Counted from the first letter of the stretch, positions 8,023 to 16,262 are shown. The stretch is 64,000 bases of DNA from a bacterium (GCA_009772925.1 WOUQ01000003.1:171898-235897), one strand, 5' to 3'. The notes: a model not told the origin generated them from the letters alone. Made by a program: numbers and translations.

Positions 8023-8508
8023 TCAAGTCTTCGGGGGATGCTTCGCTTTGTAGATCAGTTCATGCCGCACCATGTCACCCGATTTCTTTCCTCTCAGGAT
8101 GCCGCGATGCTCCGCTTCGCTTGCCATAGTCGTTACCCATTCCTCTAGGAGCATGGCAAGAGCACTTGTCTTTGAATGCATCGCCTTGGATTCAGCCCCA
8201 AGCAACAGTTCGTTTGCAGACATGTCCAAGGCATCACACAGAATGCGAAGTTCTCTCGCGCCAGGGAGGCCTTGCCCGGCCTCATAACGAAATATGGTCG
8301 CACGAGATACGCCCTTCCCTTCCGGGTCGTAGCTTTTACAAAGTCGGCTCAAATCTTCGATGCCCAGGCCGTCACCTATCTCGGCTCGCCGTTTCCGGAT
8401 ACGCTCGCCGATCTGGCTTTCCGGGGGGATGTAACCCCCTCCACTCTTGGCCAGTTTTTCATCGTTGGGTGGCGTGTCCGGCGCGGCGCTCTGACGCTGA
8501 TTTTTCAT
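8023..8508 (-). CDS. XRE-family transcriptional regulator
   Basis: This 161-residue protein has a helix-turn-helix at about residues 33-100 (IGERIRKRRAEIG, then VSRATIFRYEAGQGLPGARELRILCDALDMSANELL), typical of phage-repressor-like proteins. The N-terminal 30 residues are polar and probably unstructured. It is the last gene of the short operon with the antitoxin and toxin, and a terminator follows. It may control lysogeny-like maintenance of the element; this is inference. Confidence 0.8.
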   Translation of the reverse strand: MKNQRQSAAPDTPPNDEKLAKSGGGYIPPESQIGERIRKRRAEIGDGLGIEDLSRLCKSYDPEGKGVSRATIFRYEAGQGLPGARELRILCDALDMSANELLLGAESKAMHSKTSALAMLLEEWVTTMASEAEHRGILRGKKSGDMVRHELIYKAKHPPKT

Positions 8509-8523
8509 ATCAGTCGGTGTCCT

Positions 8524-8946
8524 TCATTCCTCGCAAACCCGCGTAAAACCGGCGTCTGACGCTGATTCTAGGGTAAGCCCGAATTCCTCAACTAAGTCCA
8601 TCCACTCTTCCCCATAGAACTGATGCTCCTGCCCCTCCCATTCATCGCTTTGATACTCCGCCTGGAATGCGACGGTGACGACAGTTGGCGGTGGCGGCCA
8701 GGGTTCACGAAGCGGTCTGAGGGAAACCACGCGAATGTGAAACTCGCTTTCTCCGGCCCGGTAGGTCGCCCCCTCAATGGGCAATTCCACCCGGCGCGGC
8801 GGCTCCATGGGTTCGTTGATGTCGAACCAGGGCTCCGGGTCGATCCATTCCTTGATGGCCTTGGCGGCGATCTCCGAGACGGTCTTCCCCTGCCGCTCCG
8901 CTTCGGTCTGGAGGGCTGCCATCAAATCGGGGGGGAGTTCGATCAT
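8524..8946 (-). CDS. Ribbon-helix-helix-type protein with unknown C-terminal domain
   Basis: This 140-residue protein opens with MIELPPDLMAALQTEAERQGKTVSEIAAKAIKEWI, a CopG-like ribbon-helix-helix pattern. The remaining 100 residues are acidic and Trp/Pro-rich and match nothing I know. The ATG at 8946 overlaps the preceding stop (ATGA). It may be an antitoxin or regulator in the toxin operon. Confidence 0.65.
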   Translation of the reverse strand: MIELPPDLMAALQTEAERQGKTVSEIAAKAIKEWIDPEPWFDINEPMEPPRRVELPIEGATYRAGESEFHIRVVSLRPLREPWPPPPTVVTVAFQAEYQSDEWEGQEHQFYGEEWMDLVEEFGLTLESASDAGFTRVCEE

Positions 8947-9188
8947 GATTCGTCGTCGTCCTCTTCCAGGCTTGCCAAGTCTGACTTCCACCAGGAACGA
9001 GCCCGGCGTTTGAACACCAGCGCCCCGCTGGCGTGTTTCGCTTCCGCAATGGCGATGGTCAAGTCTAAATGGGCGCTTACATCTTCCAGGCTGACGACTC
9101 GGCCCCTATCCAGGTCTCTCAATCCCTTCAAGACTTGGCGGTCATAGCATTGTTCTCCGAAAGCCTGCATCCGCTTGGCTCGCTTCAT
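8943..9188 (-). CDS. Conserved third gene of toxin-antitoxin operon
   Basis: This 81-residue basic protein (MKRAKRMQAFGEQCYDRQVL, then GLRDLDRGRVVSLEDVSAHL and FKRRARSWWKSD) starts in the stop codon of the RelE/ParE-type toxin gene. A homologue lies in the same position after vapC at 21.6-21.9 kb, where it carries a frameshift. Recurrence next to two unrelated toxins suggests a role tied to the module rather than to one toxin. No family is recognised. Confidence 0.7.
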   Translation of the reverse strand: MKRAKRMQAFGEQCYDRQVLKGLRDLDRGRVVSLEDVSAHLDLTIAIAEAKHASGALVFKRRARSWWKSDLASLEEDDDES

Positions 9189-9472
9189 GCCTCACGCTCG
9201 GGCCATGATCTCGCGGTGTGTATCACGGCGAAGACTTCCACGGCTGTCTCGGTCACCCGATAGGCGACGTAGTAGGGCAGGCGCGGAATGACAAGCTCGC
9301 GGGTTCCATCAAGATGGCCGCGCCGGCCCATGTCGGGATTGTCGCGCAGCAGGTCCACGGCTTCCCGGATGGCACGGATGACCCGCGTTGCCGCCTCTCG
9401 GTTGTCCTTGGCGATGTAGCCGCCGATCTCGCCCAAGTGCTCCCGCGCGGCGGGGGTGTAGCGCACCCGCAT
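9185..9472 (-). CDS. RelE/ParE-superfamily toxin
   Basis: This 95-residue protein has the RelE/ParE pattern: VRYTPAAREHLGEIGGYIAKDNREAATRVIRAI, NPDMGRRGHLDGTRELVIPRLPYYVAYRV and a C-terminal VIHTARSWPE. Members either cleave mRNA on ribosomes (RelE) or poison gyrase (ParE); the RELVIPRLPYYVAYRV segment is nearer the ParE side. It follows the antitoxin gene by 3 bases. Confidence 0.88.
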   Translation of the reverse strand: MRVRYTPAAREHLGEIGGYIAKDNREAATRVIRAIREAVDLLRDNPDMGRRGHLDGTRELVIPRLPYYVAYRVTETAVEVFAVIHTARSWPEREA

Positions 9473-9475
9473 GGG

Positions 9476-9706
9476 TCAGGCGTCGTAGCGGGCGAAGAAG
9501 GCTGCCATTTCCTCATCCGGGACAAACTCGCCCCGTTCGGCCTGGGCCAGACCTTCGCGCAGGCGGGCGAGCGCCCAGCGCTCGTGGGCCAGGAAGGCGG
9601 CCAAGGCTTCGTTGACCATTTCGGCCTCAGGGCGGTGAGTTTCCTCGGCGAGTGCATGGAGCCCGGCGCGTATGTCCGGGCGAATTTCCAGGGTGTCGGT
9701 TTGCAT
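9476..9706 (-). CDS. ParD/CopG-type antitoxin
   Basis: The 76-residue antitoxin begins MQTDTLEIRPDIRAGLHALAEE, a ribbon-helix-helix-like N-terminal half. Its acidic C-terminal half (LAQAERGEFVPDEEMAAFFARYDA) should wrap the toxin. The N-terminal half is nearly identical to that of the VapB-like protein at 22.3-22.5 kb, while the C-terminal halves differ. It has a purine-rich ribosome site (GGGGGA). The operator-promoter region is at 9707-9777. Confidence 0.85.
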   Translation of the reverse strand: MQTDTLEIRPDIRAGLHALAEETHRPEAEMVNEALAAFLAHERWALARLREGLAQAERGEFVPDEEMAAFFARYDA

Positions 9707-9777
9707 GTAGCGGTCCCCCAAGTTGATGGGCGGATGTTACCGCCTGGTGGGCATTGCCCGTAACCCCGGCCTGTTCA
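9657..9777 (-). repeat. Repeat A: operator plus antitoxin N-terminal coding segment (copy 1)
   Basis: These 121 bases align without gaps to 22495-22615 with about eight mismatches by eye (about 93%). The block covers the upstream region of the antitoxin gene and its first 16 or so codons. It contains inverted repeats GGCGG-N6-CCGCC and GTTAC...GTAAC, which are probable operator sites. Similarity falls sharply at CCTGTTCA on the outer side. Confidence 0.9.
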
Positions 9778-9900
9778 ATACCCGGCGAACCTTGAGATTT
9801 GGCGCGGGGGTCGAATGCGGGTTTCGGCGGCCAATTTCAGCGGGTGGCAGGGTGGCGACTGCTGATAAATCAGGCGCTTGGACTTCGGCGGGCTGGGTGG

Positions 9901-9945
9901 TTGTGGCTCCAGGTGTCGTGGGTTCGATTCCCATCCATCGCCCCA
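9901..9945 (+). repeat. attR: second copy of the tRNA-His 3' end
   Basis: This is an exact copy of 2044-2088, from the anticodon loop to CCA. No D arm or 5' acceptor strand precedes it, so it is not a working tRNA. It marks the right end of the element. Confidence 0.95.
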
Positions 9946-9964
9946 ACATACAAATCAAGCACTT

Positions 9965-9990
9965 AGGCCATCCTGCGCGGTGGCCTTTTT
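9965..9990 (+). terminator. Probable original terminator of tRNA-His, displaced by the insertion
   Basis: AGGCCA (9965-9970) and TGGCCT (9981-9986) form a stem with a T run (9986-9990). It lies 20 bases after the duplicated tRNA end, where a tRNA-His terminator would sit before the element inserted. Confidence 0.7.
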
Positions 9991-10375
9991 GCTTTATGGG
10001 ACACGCTCACGACGCAGTCCGCGTGTCGCCCCATCGCCTTGTCCCGCTGGGGTATCAGGGCAAAGCACCTTCCGGAAGGCCACTTGAACGAACTACGTGG
10101 CGATCGACATGGGTTCGGTCGAGGGGGGCTTTGAACGGCGGTAGTGATGCAGGTTGCTGTGGTTGATAGCCTGGAAGGCGTGAAGGTCAGCTTCCCACCG
10201 CCGCGAACTCACACTCCCGCCTCTGAACTGCCGGATGACCTGTCAGGGTTTCAACGGCAGGAATATGAGTCGAGCAATCGCTCGGCGCGGCAGTCCTAGG
10301 AAAACTGGTCGGCCGAAGTGGTCAGATGACGCGTATTATCCGGGCGGCAGGTGTCCCGCCGTACCTGTGTCCCAA
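9991..10375. other. Intergenic stretch without a supported gene
   Basis: About 385 bases with no convincing gene. A 50-codon ORF at 10147-10299 (+), beginning MQVAVVDSLEGVKV, is open but has no homologue I recognise. An imperfect inverted repeat, GGCGG...CCGCC, at about 10345-10364 lies just before the promoter of the next operon. Confidence 0.5.
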
Positions 10376-10381
10376 TATAAT
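10376..10381 (+). promoter_or_regulatory. -10 element before the YhaV operon
   Basis: A consensus TATAAT lies about 44 bases upstream of the GTG chosen as the start of the TIGR04255 gene; no clear -35 is seen. Its position, downstream of an earlier in-frame ATG at 10326, argues for the later start. Confidence 0.45.
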
Positions 10382-10424
10382 CGCGCACTTGAACAAACGA
10401 CACGCCAAGCCGATAGGCCAGAAG

Positions 10425-11189
10425 GTGGAAACGATCACAACTCTGAACAACAAACCCTTGGTGGAGGCCATGTTCGAACTCCGCTGGGGGCTGGATGGGG
10501 CGCCCGGCGTGGGCGTTGACCCCCATTACCAGTTGTTGATTGGCCTTCTCGCTGGCGCCCTTAAGCCGCATTTCCCCTTTGTGGAACGCCTGCCTATCGC
10601 CGATGTCCCGGAAAATCTCGCCCCTTACGCGCCGCATTACCGATTTCGCACAAATCCGGATCAGTGGCCGCTTGTACAACTTGGACCAGGCTTGCTGACG
10701 GTGAACGACACCGAAGGCTACATCTGGGACGAATTTTTCCCGCTTTGTGCAAAGGTCCTGGATGCTCTTTTCGCTGTGTACCCAAACGCCGATGACAGCC
10801 TGAGGATCTTTGAATGCACCCTGCGTTACATAGACGCTGATGCCCTGAATGGCGAAACAGCGATGGCCTTCCTCAAGAAACTGCATATCTCGGTGGACGT
10901 GCCCGAAAATCTGTTTGCCGATGGTCGGATCGATGGCAATAGCCTGGGGCTGGGTCTGTCGCTGGCCTATCCTTCAATTGAACCTAAGGGTTTGTTTCAA
11001 GTCAGCTTCAACCAAGGCCGAAAGAATGATCAGGATGCGCTGATCTGGGAAACTCAGGTTCTTTCGCGTGGTGCTGATGCCCCGCGTGAGACGGAATCCC
11101 TGAAGGCATGGATCAGTGCCGCGCATGACACCATGCACAACTGGTTTTTCCGCCAGATAGACGGTGAGTTACTGGAGAAATATCGATGA
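10425..11189 (+). CDS. TIGR04255 family protein
   Basis: This protein of about 254 residues has the TIGR04255 opening (LNNKPLVEAMFELRW), a central block (FVERLPIADVPENLAPY, then RFRTNPDQWPLVQLGPGLLTVN) and a C-terminal HDTMHNWFFRQI. The family is of unknown function and common in accessory islands. The GTG at 10425 is preferred because the conserved region begins there and the -10 box lies after the upstream ATG at 10326. It overlaps the next gene by four bases, so it forms an operon with the YhaV toxin. Confidence 0.75.
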   Translation: METITTLNNKPLVEAMFELRWGLDGAPGVGVDPHYQLLIGLLAGALKPHFPFVERLPIADVPENLAPYAPHYRFRTNPDQWPLVQLGPGLLTVNDTEGYIWDEFFPLCAKVLDALFAVYPNADDSLRIFECTLRYIDADALNGETAMAFLKKLHISVDVPENLFADGRIDGNSLGLGLSLAYPSIEPKGLFQVSFNQGRKNDQDALIWETQVLSRGADAPRETESLKAWISAAHDTMHNWFFRQIDGELLEKYR

Positions 11190-11578
11190 GCACCCTGCAA
11201 ACCACATCCACCGGTCCATCGGCCATGCAATGGATGATGCAGAACCGGATGCACATGCCCCGCGAAGCCAACGAGGTCGCAGGTAAATCCGTATCTGTCT
11301 GGCCAGGGATTGCCGCGATCCCCCTATTGGCCATCAGCAACTTCTCTACTAATTCCGCCCTGGATTACACCGTCTATTTCGATGCCGGCCATACCAACCC
11401 GACCATCTCCATGCCCAATGACGCCCCAGCGGATTGGATGCATATCGAAGAAGGCGAGTTGGGTAACTTCCTCGCCTTCCTTGATACCCAGATGGAAAGT
11501 CGCCCCGATCTGATCGAACCCGCTGACGAGGCCCAACTGGACCGCCTTGCCAAACTGCTGGCCAACGTCAAGGTTTGA
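11186..11578 (+). CDS. Putative antitoxin with PrlF-like C-terminus but no AbrB domain
   Basis: The 130-residue protein lies directly before a YhaV toxin gene, where PrlF normally sits. Its last 45 residues (EEGELGNFLAFLDTQMESRPDLIEP...LDRLAKLLANVKV) resemble the PrlF tail that contacts YhaV. The N-terminal half (MSTLQTTSTGPSAMQWMMQNRM) does not show the swapped-hairpin AbrB DNA-binding motif expected of PrlF. The assignment rests on position and the C-terminal pattern. Confidence 0.6.
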   Translation: MSTLQTTSTGPSAMQWMMQNRMHMPREANEVAGKSVSVWPGIAAIPLLAISNFSTNSALDYTVYFDAGHTNPTISMPNDAPADWMHIEEGELGNFLAFLDTQMESRPDLIEPADEAQLDRLAKLLANVKV

Positions 11579-12054
11579 GCTTGGTCGTCAACGGCTGGAG
11601 TCTTTTCTACTTTCACCTGTTCAAGGCCCGGCTCAATGCCCTGGAACAGGAAGTCTTGGCCATCCTGGAAAAAGACCCCGCTGGATTCGAGCGTCATCCC
11701 AAGGTCAAATTGCTGAAGGCGGTCGTGGATAACGTCAAGGTGAACGTACCGCGTGATCCGGACCACAAGGACTTTCGCCAGGGCGATACCCTTGGCAAGG
11801 AATATACCGCCTGGCGCCGGGTCAAGAAGCACAAATTACCGCCCCGTTACCGCTTGTTCTTCCGGTTCGCCAGCACAGATAGCAAGATCGTCTATGCTTG
11901 GCTCAACGACGAGCATTCCATCCGCAGGGATGGCGCCAAGAACGACGTGTACGAAGTGTTCAAGGGGATGCTGAGGCGCGGGGAAGTACCGAATAGCTTG
12001 GAAGCCTTACTGAAGGAATCGTCGGCTGTAACAACAAAGAGCCGTGCAACATAA
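11575..12054 (+). CDS. yhaV: YhaV-type toxin (RelE-superfamily ribonuclease)
   Basis: This 159-residue protein matches YhaV along its length: VNGWSLFYFHLFKARLNALEQEV, FRQGDTLGKEYTAWRRVK, PPRYRLFFRFASTDSKIVYAWLNDEHSIRRDGAKNDVYEVFKGMLRRGEVP. YhaV is a ribosome-dependent RNase neutralised by PrlF. The start is TTG, inside the stop of the previous gene (TTGA); no ATG is available nearby, which suggests tight, weak translation of the toxin. Confidence 0.92.
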   Translation: MSLVVNGWSLFYFHLFKARLNALEQEVLAILEKDPAGFERHPKVKLLKAVVDNVKVNVPRDPDHKDFRQGDTLGKEYTAWRRVKKHKLPPRYRLFFRFASTDSKIVYAWLNDEHSIRRDGAKNDVYEVFKGMLRRGEVPNSLEALLKESSAVTTKSRAT

Positions 12055-12071
12055 CCCGACAACGTATTCGG

Positions 12072-14435
12072 TTACCCCATCACACGAACCAACAGATTTC
12101 CCTCTGCGGCAGCCATCAGCACATCCAGCGTAATCGTCTGCGGTTCAGCAGATGCCCGATTCAGTAGCCGATCCGGCCACTTGCGGTAGTCCCATTCATA
12201 ACCATCGAAGCCTTCAGCAGGTGTCACGTCATAGACCAGATAGAACGGCCGAGACGGTTCGCCGGGGTAGCCTTTAGCCTTCAAAGCGTCGCGCGACAAC
12301 ACACGCGGCCCTTCTTTGGAAACTCTTAACAGGCTTGGGCTGGTCGCGCCCTTGTGGCTGTGCAGCAGCAGATATTGCGCGCCAGAGACTTCCGGTTTCA
12401 GGCGTAGCGATCCGCGCTCGATATCCATGCGGAAGTTGTAGAGGCCAGACTTCAGCACCCATTCCAGATGCGCCTTGTCCTTGTACCAGCCGATCAGCAC
12501 ATGCGTTTCGGCCAAGGGCGCCGCACGTCGCGCACTGCCGATTTCCTTCTCTGGGAGCTTGTGTAGCACCGCGTAGGGGGGCGGTGCCTCCTGCACTTGA
12601 TAGACGTGGTAGCTCTGGCGCTCGCGGGCCGTTGCACGGTCGCAGGTATGCGTCACCACGTCCTGAATGAACGCGGTCAGCACGCCATCCCCATTGCCCG
12701 GTTTAATCGGGAAGGCACCCAGCCCAGGCAGAATCTCGTGGAAGCCCTGCCACTGCTGCGGAACATCACCCGGATAAAGCACATACGCCCCCTGGGTGCG
12801 CCGGATTGCGTCGCGGTAGGCGTGCATCTTCAATAGGTCGGCACGCTTGTAGCGGCCGAGTTTCTGCTCCTGCTTCTCCTCGTTCAAGTCCGCTACCGCC
12901 GTCGCTGCGTCCAGTTCGGCATCGTCCCGGCCGAATAGCTGCTCGATGCTGTCGATGCGATATTTCGCATCGAAGTGAACATGCACCATCAGTTCTTGCG
13001 CCTCGGCCTCGTCGGCTTTGAAGTCGGCCGGCCACAGGCTGATCGTGTAATCCGGGCGCATCCGTTCGGTCCAAGATCCGGCCGCACTGCGATTGGCATT
13101 GCGGGTAAAGCTACGGTTGTAGCTGAAGCGCGCTCGCAGTGGCCGCGCACCAGCAAAGGTGATGCCCTCAAACCCCAGTTGCTCACCCGATTTGAGCTTC
13201 AGGCCGAAGCCATCGGCGGTTTCCTCCATCAACTCGGCTGCTGCGGGGCGATTCAATTGAAAAACCCCGGTCACGATGTCGAGCAGCTTGAAGAACACCC
13301 AATACTCGTAGAGCGTCGCAATGTCGCGCTGGCCGGCGCCATACACGTCATCGCCACCCTGCCACACCAGGCGCGCCGCCATGTCGAACTTGAGCCAGGC
13401 TTGATAGACCTCGCGATAGCCTTCCTTGCGCTGAAGCACCGGGCTGCCCAGTGGCAGCATATCGGGCGGCGATACGCCCCGAAAAACATCCGCGTTCAGC
13501 GCGCCATCCAGCTGCCCGATGAGCACCGCCAGTTCGTGGTGCAGCCGCGCATCGTTCGCGCCAGTGGTATCAAGCCGCTGCAGCATCATCGCCAGGAACC
13601 CAGAAAAACCTTGCAGTGCGAATTTCACAAAACGGTTTTCCGGTGTGTCCTCGGTCTGCACATTGCGATAAAGCGATATCCGCTCTGGCAACGATGGGAT
13701 AGCCGCCGCCAGCAGATGAGATACCGGCAGCGGCACGCGGCGCGATGCACGTGCCAGTTGGCGCAAACCGCGCGCATCCGGCCGAAAGCCACGGCGCGTA
13801 TCGAACGACGTTTCCTCCGGCTCCCAGCGTTGGTGCGGATGGCTGGCAATGCGATGCAGCGCATTCTGAAACGACGATGAACCCAGCAGCGCTTTCAGGA
13901 AGGCAAAGCGCTGGGCGATGGTGCGTGGCGTATAGCCAGGATCGGGGGCGGCACGCAAGGCCGTGGGTGCGCGCAACTCCAGCAGCAAGTCCACGCAGCG
14001 CTCGGTGATGTCTTCCAGCATCAGCCGGTAATCGTCGCGATAACCTATCTTGCGGGAGCGCACTTCCACGGCAGCCGTTCCCAGCGACACTCCCGCCTCG
14101 TCACGCGCTACCAGCGCCAGCCGGCCGGTATTCAGCCCCGGCGATAGAAAACCGCTATGCGCCCGACCAGCAAGACGGCTGGCCTCGATCAAGCGCCCCG
14201 GTTCACCGTCGGCGGCATCAAGCCGCACGCGGCCATCCTCGAACTCATATTCGTAACGGGCACCCTCGATCAGTTGCACGGCTTCCTCGCCCTGCACGCG
14301 TGCGACCGCAGGGTCCAGCCGGATCAGACTGGGTGGATCAGCAGACTTTGCAGCGGCATCGAGCGCGAACAGCCTGAGACGTGCCACGCACGCGCCATGC
14401 GCATCGGTAAATTCCAGCGTCTCGGTCGCCAGCAC
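12072..14435 (-). CDS. McrC-like restriction nuclease, DUF2357 plus PD-(D/E)XK domain
   Basis: This 787-residue protein has an N-terminal beta-rich DUF2357 region (about 30-330) and a PD-(D/E)XK nuclease core with Asp462 (RPDYTISL) and Asp489-Ala-Lys491 (VHFDAKYRID). It lies 6 bases downstream of a McrB-type GTPase gene and is therefore the nuclease partner of that motor, in the place of McrC or LlaJI R2. Together they should translocate on DNA and cleave it. It converges on the YhaV operon with only 17 bases between. Confidence 0.85.
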   Translation of the reverse strand: MLATETLEFTDAHGACVARLRLFALDAAAKSADPPSLIRLDPAVARVQGEEAVQLIEGARYEYEFEDGRVRLDAADGEPGRLIEASRLAGRAHSGFLSPGLNTGRLALVARDEAGVSLGTAAVEVRSRKIGYRDDYRLMLEDITERCVDLLLELRAPTALRAAPDPGYTPRTIAQRFAFLKALLGSSSFQNALHRIASHPHQRWEPEETSFDTRRGFRPDARGLRQLARASRRVPLPVSHLLAAAIPSLPERISLYRNVQTEDTPENRFVKFALQGFSGFLAMMLQRLDTTGANDARLHHELAVLIGQLDGALNADVFRGVSPPDMLPLGSPVLQRKEGYREVYQAWLKFDMAARLVWQGGDDVYGAGQRDIATLYEYWVFFKLLDIVTGVFQLNRPAAAELMEETADGFGLKLKSGEQLGFEGITFAGARPLRARFSYNRSFTRNANRSAAGSWTERMRPDYTISLWPADFKADEAEAQELMVHVHFDAKYRIDSIEQLFGRDDAELDAATAVADLNEEKQEQKLGRYKRADLLKMHAYRDAIRRTQGAYVLYPGDVPQQWQGFHEILPGLGAFPIKPGNGDGVLTAFIQDVVTHTCDRATARERQSYHVYQVQEAPPPYAVLHKLPEKEIGSARRAAPLAETHVLIGWYKDKAHLEWVLKSGLYNFRMDIERGSLRLKPEVSGAQYLLLHSHKGATSPSLLRVSKEGPRVLSRDALKAKGYPGEPSRPFYLVYDVTPAEGFDGYEWDYRKWPDRLLNRASAEPQTITLDVLMAAAEGNLLVRVMG

Positions 14436-14441
14436 GGCGGG

Positions 14442-16238
14442 TTATGCCTCGGCGAAGCTCGTGAAGCCGTCCTTCAGACGGTCTTGCATGCGCTCGATTT
14501 TCTCCAGGCTGGCAGGGCAGCCATGCAGAGAGCAGAACTCACCCAGTGCTTTCAATACCGGCCCCAGGCGCCGTTCCGAGCCATGCAGCTTGGGCAGCAG
14601 CTTCTGATAAACCTGCGCATCCAGCGCGGCGCTGAATTGCCAGCCGGGTCCGGTAAGCGTGGCGTGAAACGCCACGAAGCGTGCAATTTCCAGCGCCGTA
14701 CGGAAACCGAATTCCGCGCCAATTGGGGCCAGGGCCTTGAACGCCTCCACCATCCGCGCCTTGAGATCGGCGGCGCATTGCGCGCCATTGGGGTGAATCG
14801 ATGTGGGCAGTTCGGCCAGCGATGGCGCCGCACCCGAGGCGGCCGCTACGAAGGCTGGCCCATAGCCAGCGCCCTTGTGCGCCAGCGCATCCATGCGAAT
14901 CGGCTGCGGATCATCAAGGAAGGACTCAATCTGCTCGGCGGTGGCGCGAAACTCGATCACATTGGCGCGATCCAGCACCTTCGGCGAGAACATGTAGGTT
15001 GTCTCGTCCACATTCACCGTGCCGACGATGAACAGGTTTTTCGGCAAGGCCAAGCGTGGGGGAACATGTAGGGTATCGCCATCGCCACCCGGCAAGTCTT
15101 CCGTCGCCGCATGCAGCGCGATCGGCTCGCCGGACTCGATGGCCGAAAGCATGTCGGCAAAATAGCGCTCGACATGCGACAAATTCATCTCATCCAGAAT
15201 CAGGAAATACGGCCGCTCGGTGTCATCGCGTGCCCGCAGCATCAACTCCAGCGCGCCGTTGGTGGGCTTGCGGTAAATCTCCGGCCGTAGCGCGTCCTGG
15301 TAGCCCAGCAGGTTCTCGTTGGTCGTCCAGTCTGCCCCCACCGCAATGACGCGATACTGCTCGTCGGATTCGGCAATCCAGGCGGCGAAAGCATGGGCTA
15401 ACTTGGTTTTTCCGGAACCGGACAGGCCAGTGAGGATCAGGAAACGCTTGGTCAATAGTGCAGCGGCAAGCCGCGCCACTATGCCAGCACCGATTTGCAT
15501 GCCCTTCGTATCAAAGTCAGATGTTGCGCTGCCTACCATGCCGCTCAAACTGGACTGATGGCTAATCTGGCCGGGTAGGTATTCATGTGGGTCCGACAGA
15601 TCATCTTGTAAATTGGTCATGTCTATCGGGGTTGGCGTGTCATCGAACAAAGCAACGACCTCCAGAGAATTCAGGTCGCACGCGGCAACAAAGGCATCCC
15701 GTATGCACTTCGCAAGCTCATCCGGTTCTGAGATGGCACCAACAATCGAGTCAAGATCGGTTCGGCGAAAATACCAAACGGCAGATTCAAGCAGGCTTGG
15801 CTTCTTTTGACTGGCTGCTGCCTTTAACAATAAGGTAGCAAGTTCAGATTCGTAACCGTTTTTGAAACTCACCTGCCGTGGCGAGTCAGATGAAAACTCT
15901 ATTACAGCCTTCCAGGGATTCCCGCCGATGGTAGTACCGGTGCCGTTGGATATATATCTACCGTTCCGATAACCCTGCTTCGTGTCATGTGATGCAAAGA
16001 CATTGAATATTTCACGCTCGGCACTCACTTCGATGGCCGGCCTATTCCAAGCCCCTGCCAACTCTTTTGTCGCCTGTAGATAGGCGTTCTCGCCCTGTGT
16101 AATTGCAACCTGCTGGGTGCCTTTGATTGCAAGCGTGCGCTTCACAATTAGAAAATCTAAGAGCGCGGCTTTGGCCTTTGTATCAGATAAAGCACCTACC
16201 GCTGCTTTTACTCTTGAAGCAACAAAATATTTTGGCAT
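14442..16238 (-). CDS. McrB-type AAA+ GTPase of restriction system
   Basis: The 598-residue protein has a specificity-type N-terminal region (about 1-240) and an AAA+ motor. Visible motifs are Walker A GLSGSGKTK (Lys277), Walker B FLILDEMN (Asp349, Glu350) followed by the McrB-type NLSHVERYFADML, and a sensor region VGTVNVDETTYMFSPKVLDRAN. McrB proteins use GTP and form rings that feed DNA to the nuclease. The N-terminal half presumably recognises a DNA sequence or modification. It sits between methyltransferase and nuclease genes, as in LlaJI-like systems. Confidence 0.9.
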   Translation of the reverse strand: MPKYFVASRVKAAVGALSDTKAKAALLDFLIVKRTLAIKGTQQVAITQGENAYLQATKELAGAWNRPAIEVSAEREIFNVFASHDTKQGYRNGRYISNGTGTTIGGNPWKAVIEFSSDSPRQVSFKNGYESELATLLLKAAASQKKPSLLESAVWYFRRTDLDSIVGAISEPDELAKCIRDAFVAACDLNSLEVVALFDDTPTPIDMTNLQDDLSDPHEYLPGQISHQSSLSGMVGSATSDFDTKGMQIGAGIVARLAAALLTKRFLILTGLSGSGKTKLAHAFAAWIAESDEQYRVIAVGADWTTNENLLGYQDALRPEIYRKPTNGALELMLRARDDTERPYFLILDEMNLSHVERYFADMLSAIESGEPIALHAATEDLPGGDGDTLHVPPRLALPKNLFIVGTVNVDETTYMFSPKVLDRANVIEFRATAEQIESFLDDPQPIRMDALAHKGAGYGPAFVAAASGAAPSLAELPTSIHPNGAQCAADLKARMVEAFKALAPIGAEFGFRTALEIARFVAFHATLTGPGWQFSAALDAQVYQKLLPKLHGSERRLGPVLKALGEFCSLHGCPASLEKIERMQDRLKDGFTSFAEA

Positions 16239-16262
16239 ACCGCCTCCGCCCTGTTTCTCCGC

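Larger units (their letters stand above)
2044..9945. mobile_element. Integrative element in tRNA-His with rolling-circle replicase
   Basis: The unit between the 45-bp repeats is 7,857 bp, counting one repeat copy. All its genes are on the minus strand, in two transcription units. Unit 1 runs from an XRE gene (7871) through small genes to the HUH replicase, a DUF3653 gene, a DUF4224 gene and the integrase. Unit 2 runs from the antitoxin (9706) to a second XRE gene, followed by a terminator at 7976-8004. I see no capsid, packaging, Zot, relaxase/T4SS or resistance genes. The gene set fits a phage-derived satellite or integrative plasmid that can excise and replicate as a circle; this is inference. 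Confidence 0.88.

Noticed and set aside
9901..9945. Second tRNA-His gene
   Set aside because: Only the 3' half is present; it is attR.
9737..9958. Minus-strand ORF with MGIEPTTPGATTTQP
   Set aside because: It is the antisense reading of the duplicated tRNA 3' end; such ORFs are a known artefact.
10147..10299. 50-codon ORF before the YhaV operon
   Set aside because: No overlap with neighbours, no ribosome site and no recognisable family; left unannotated.
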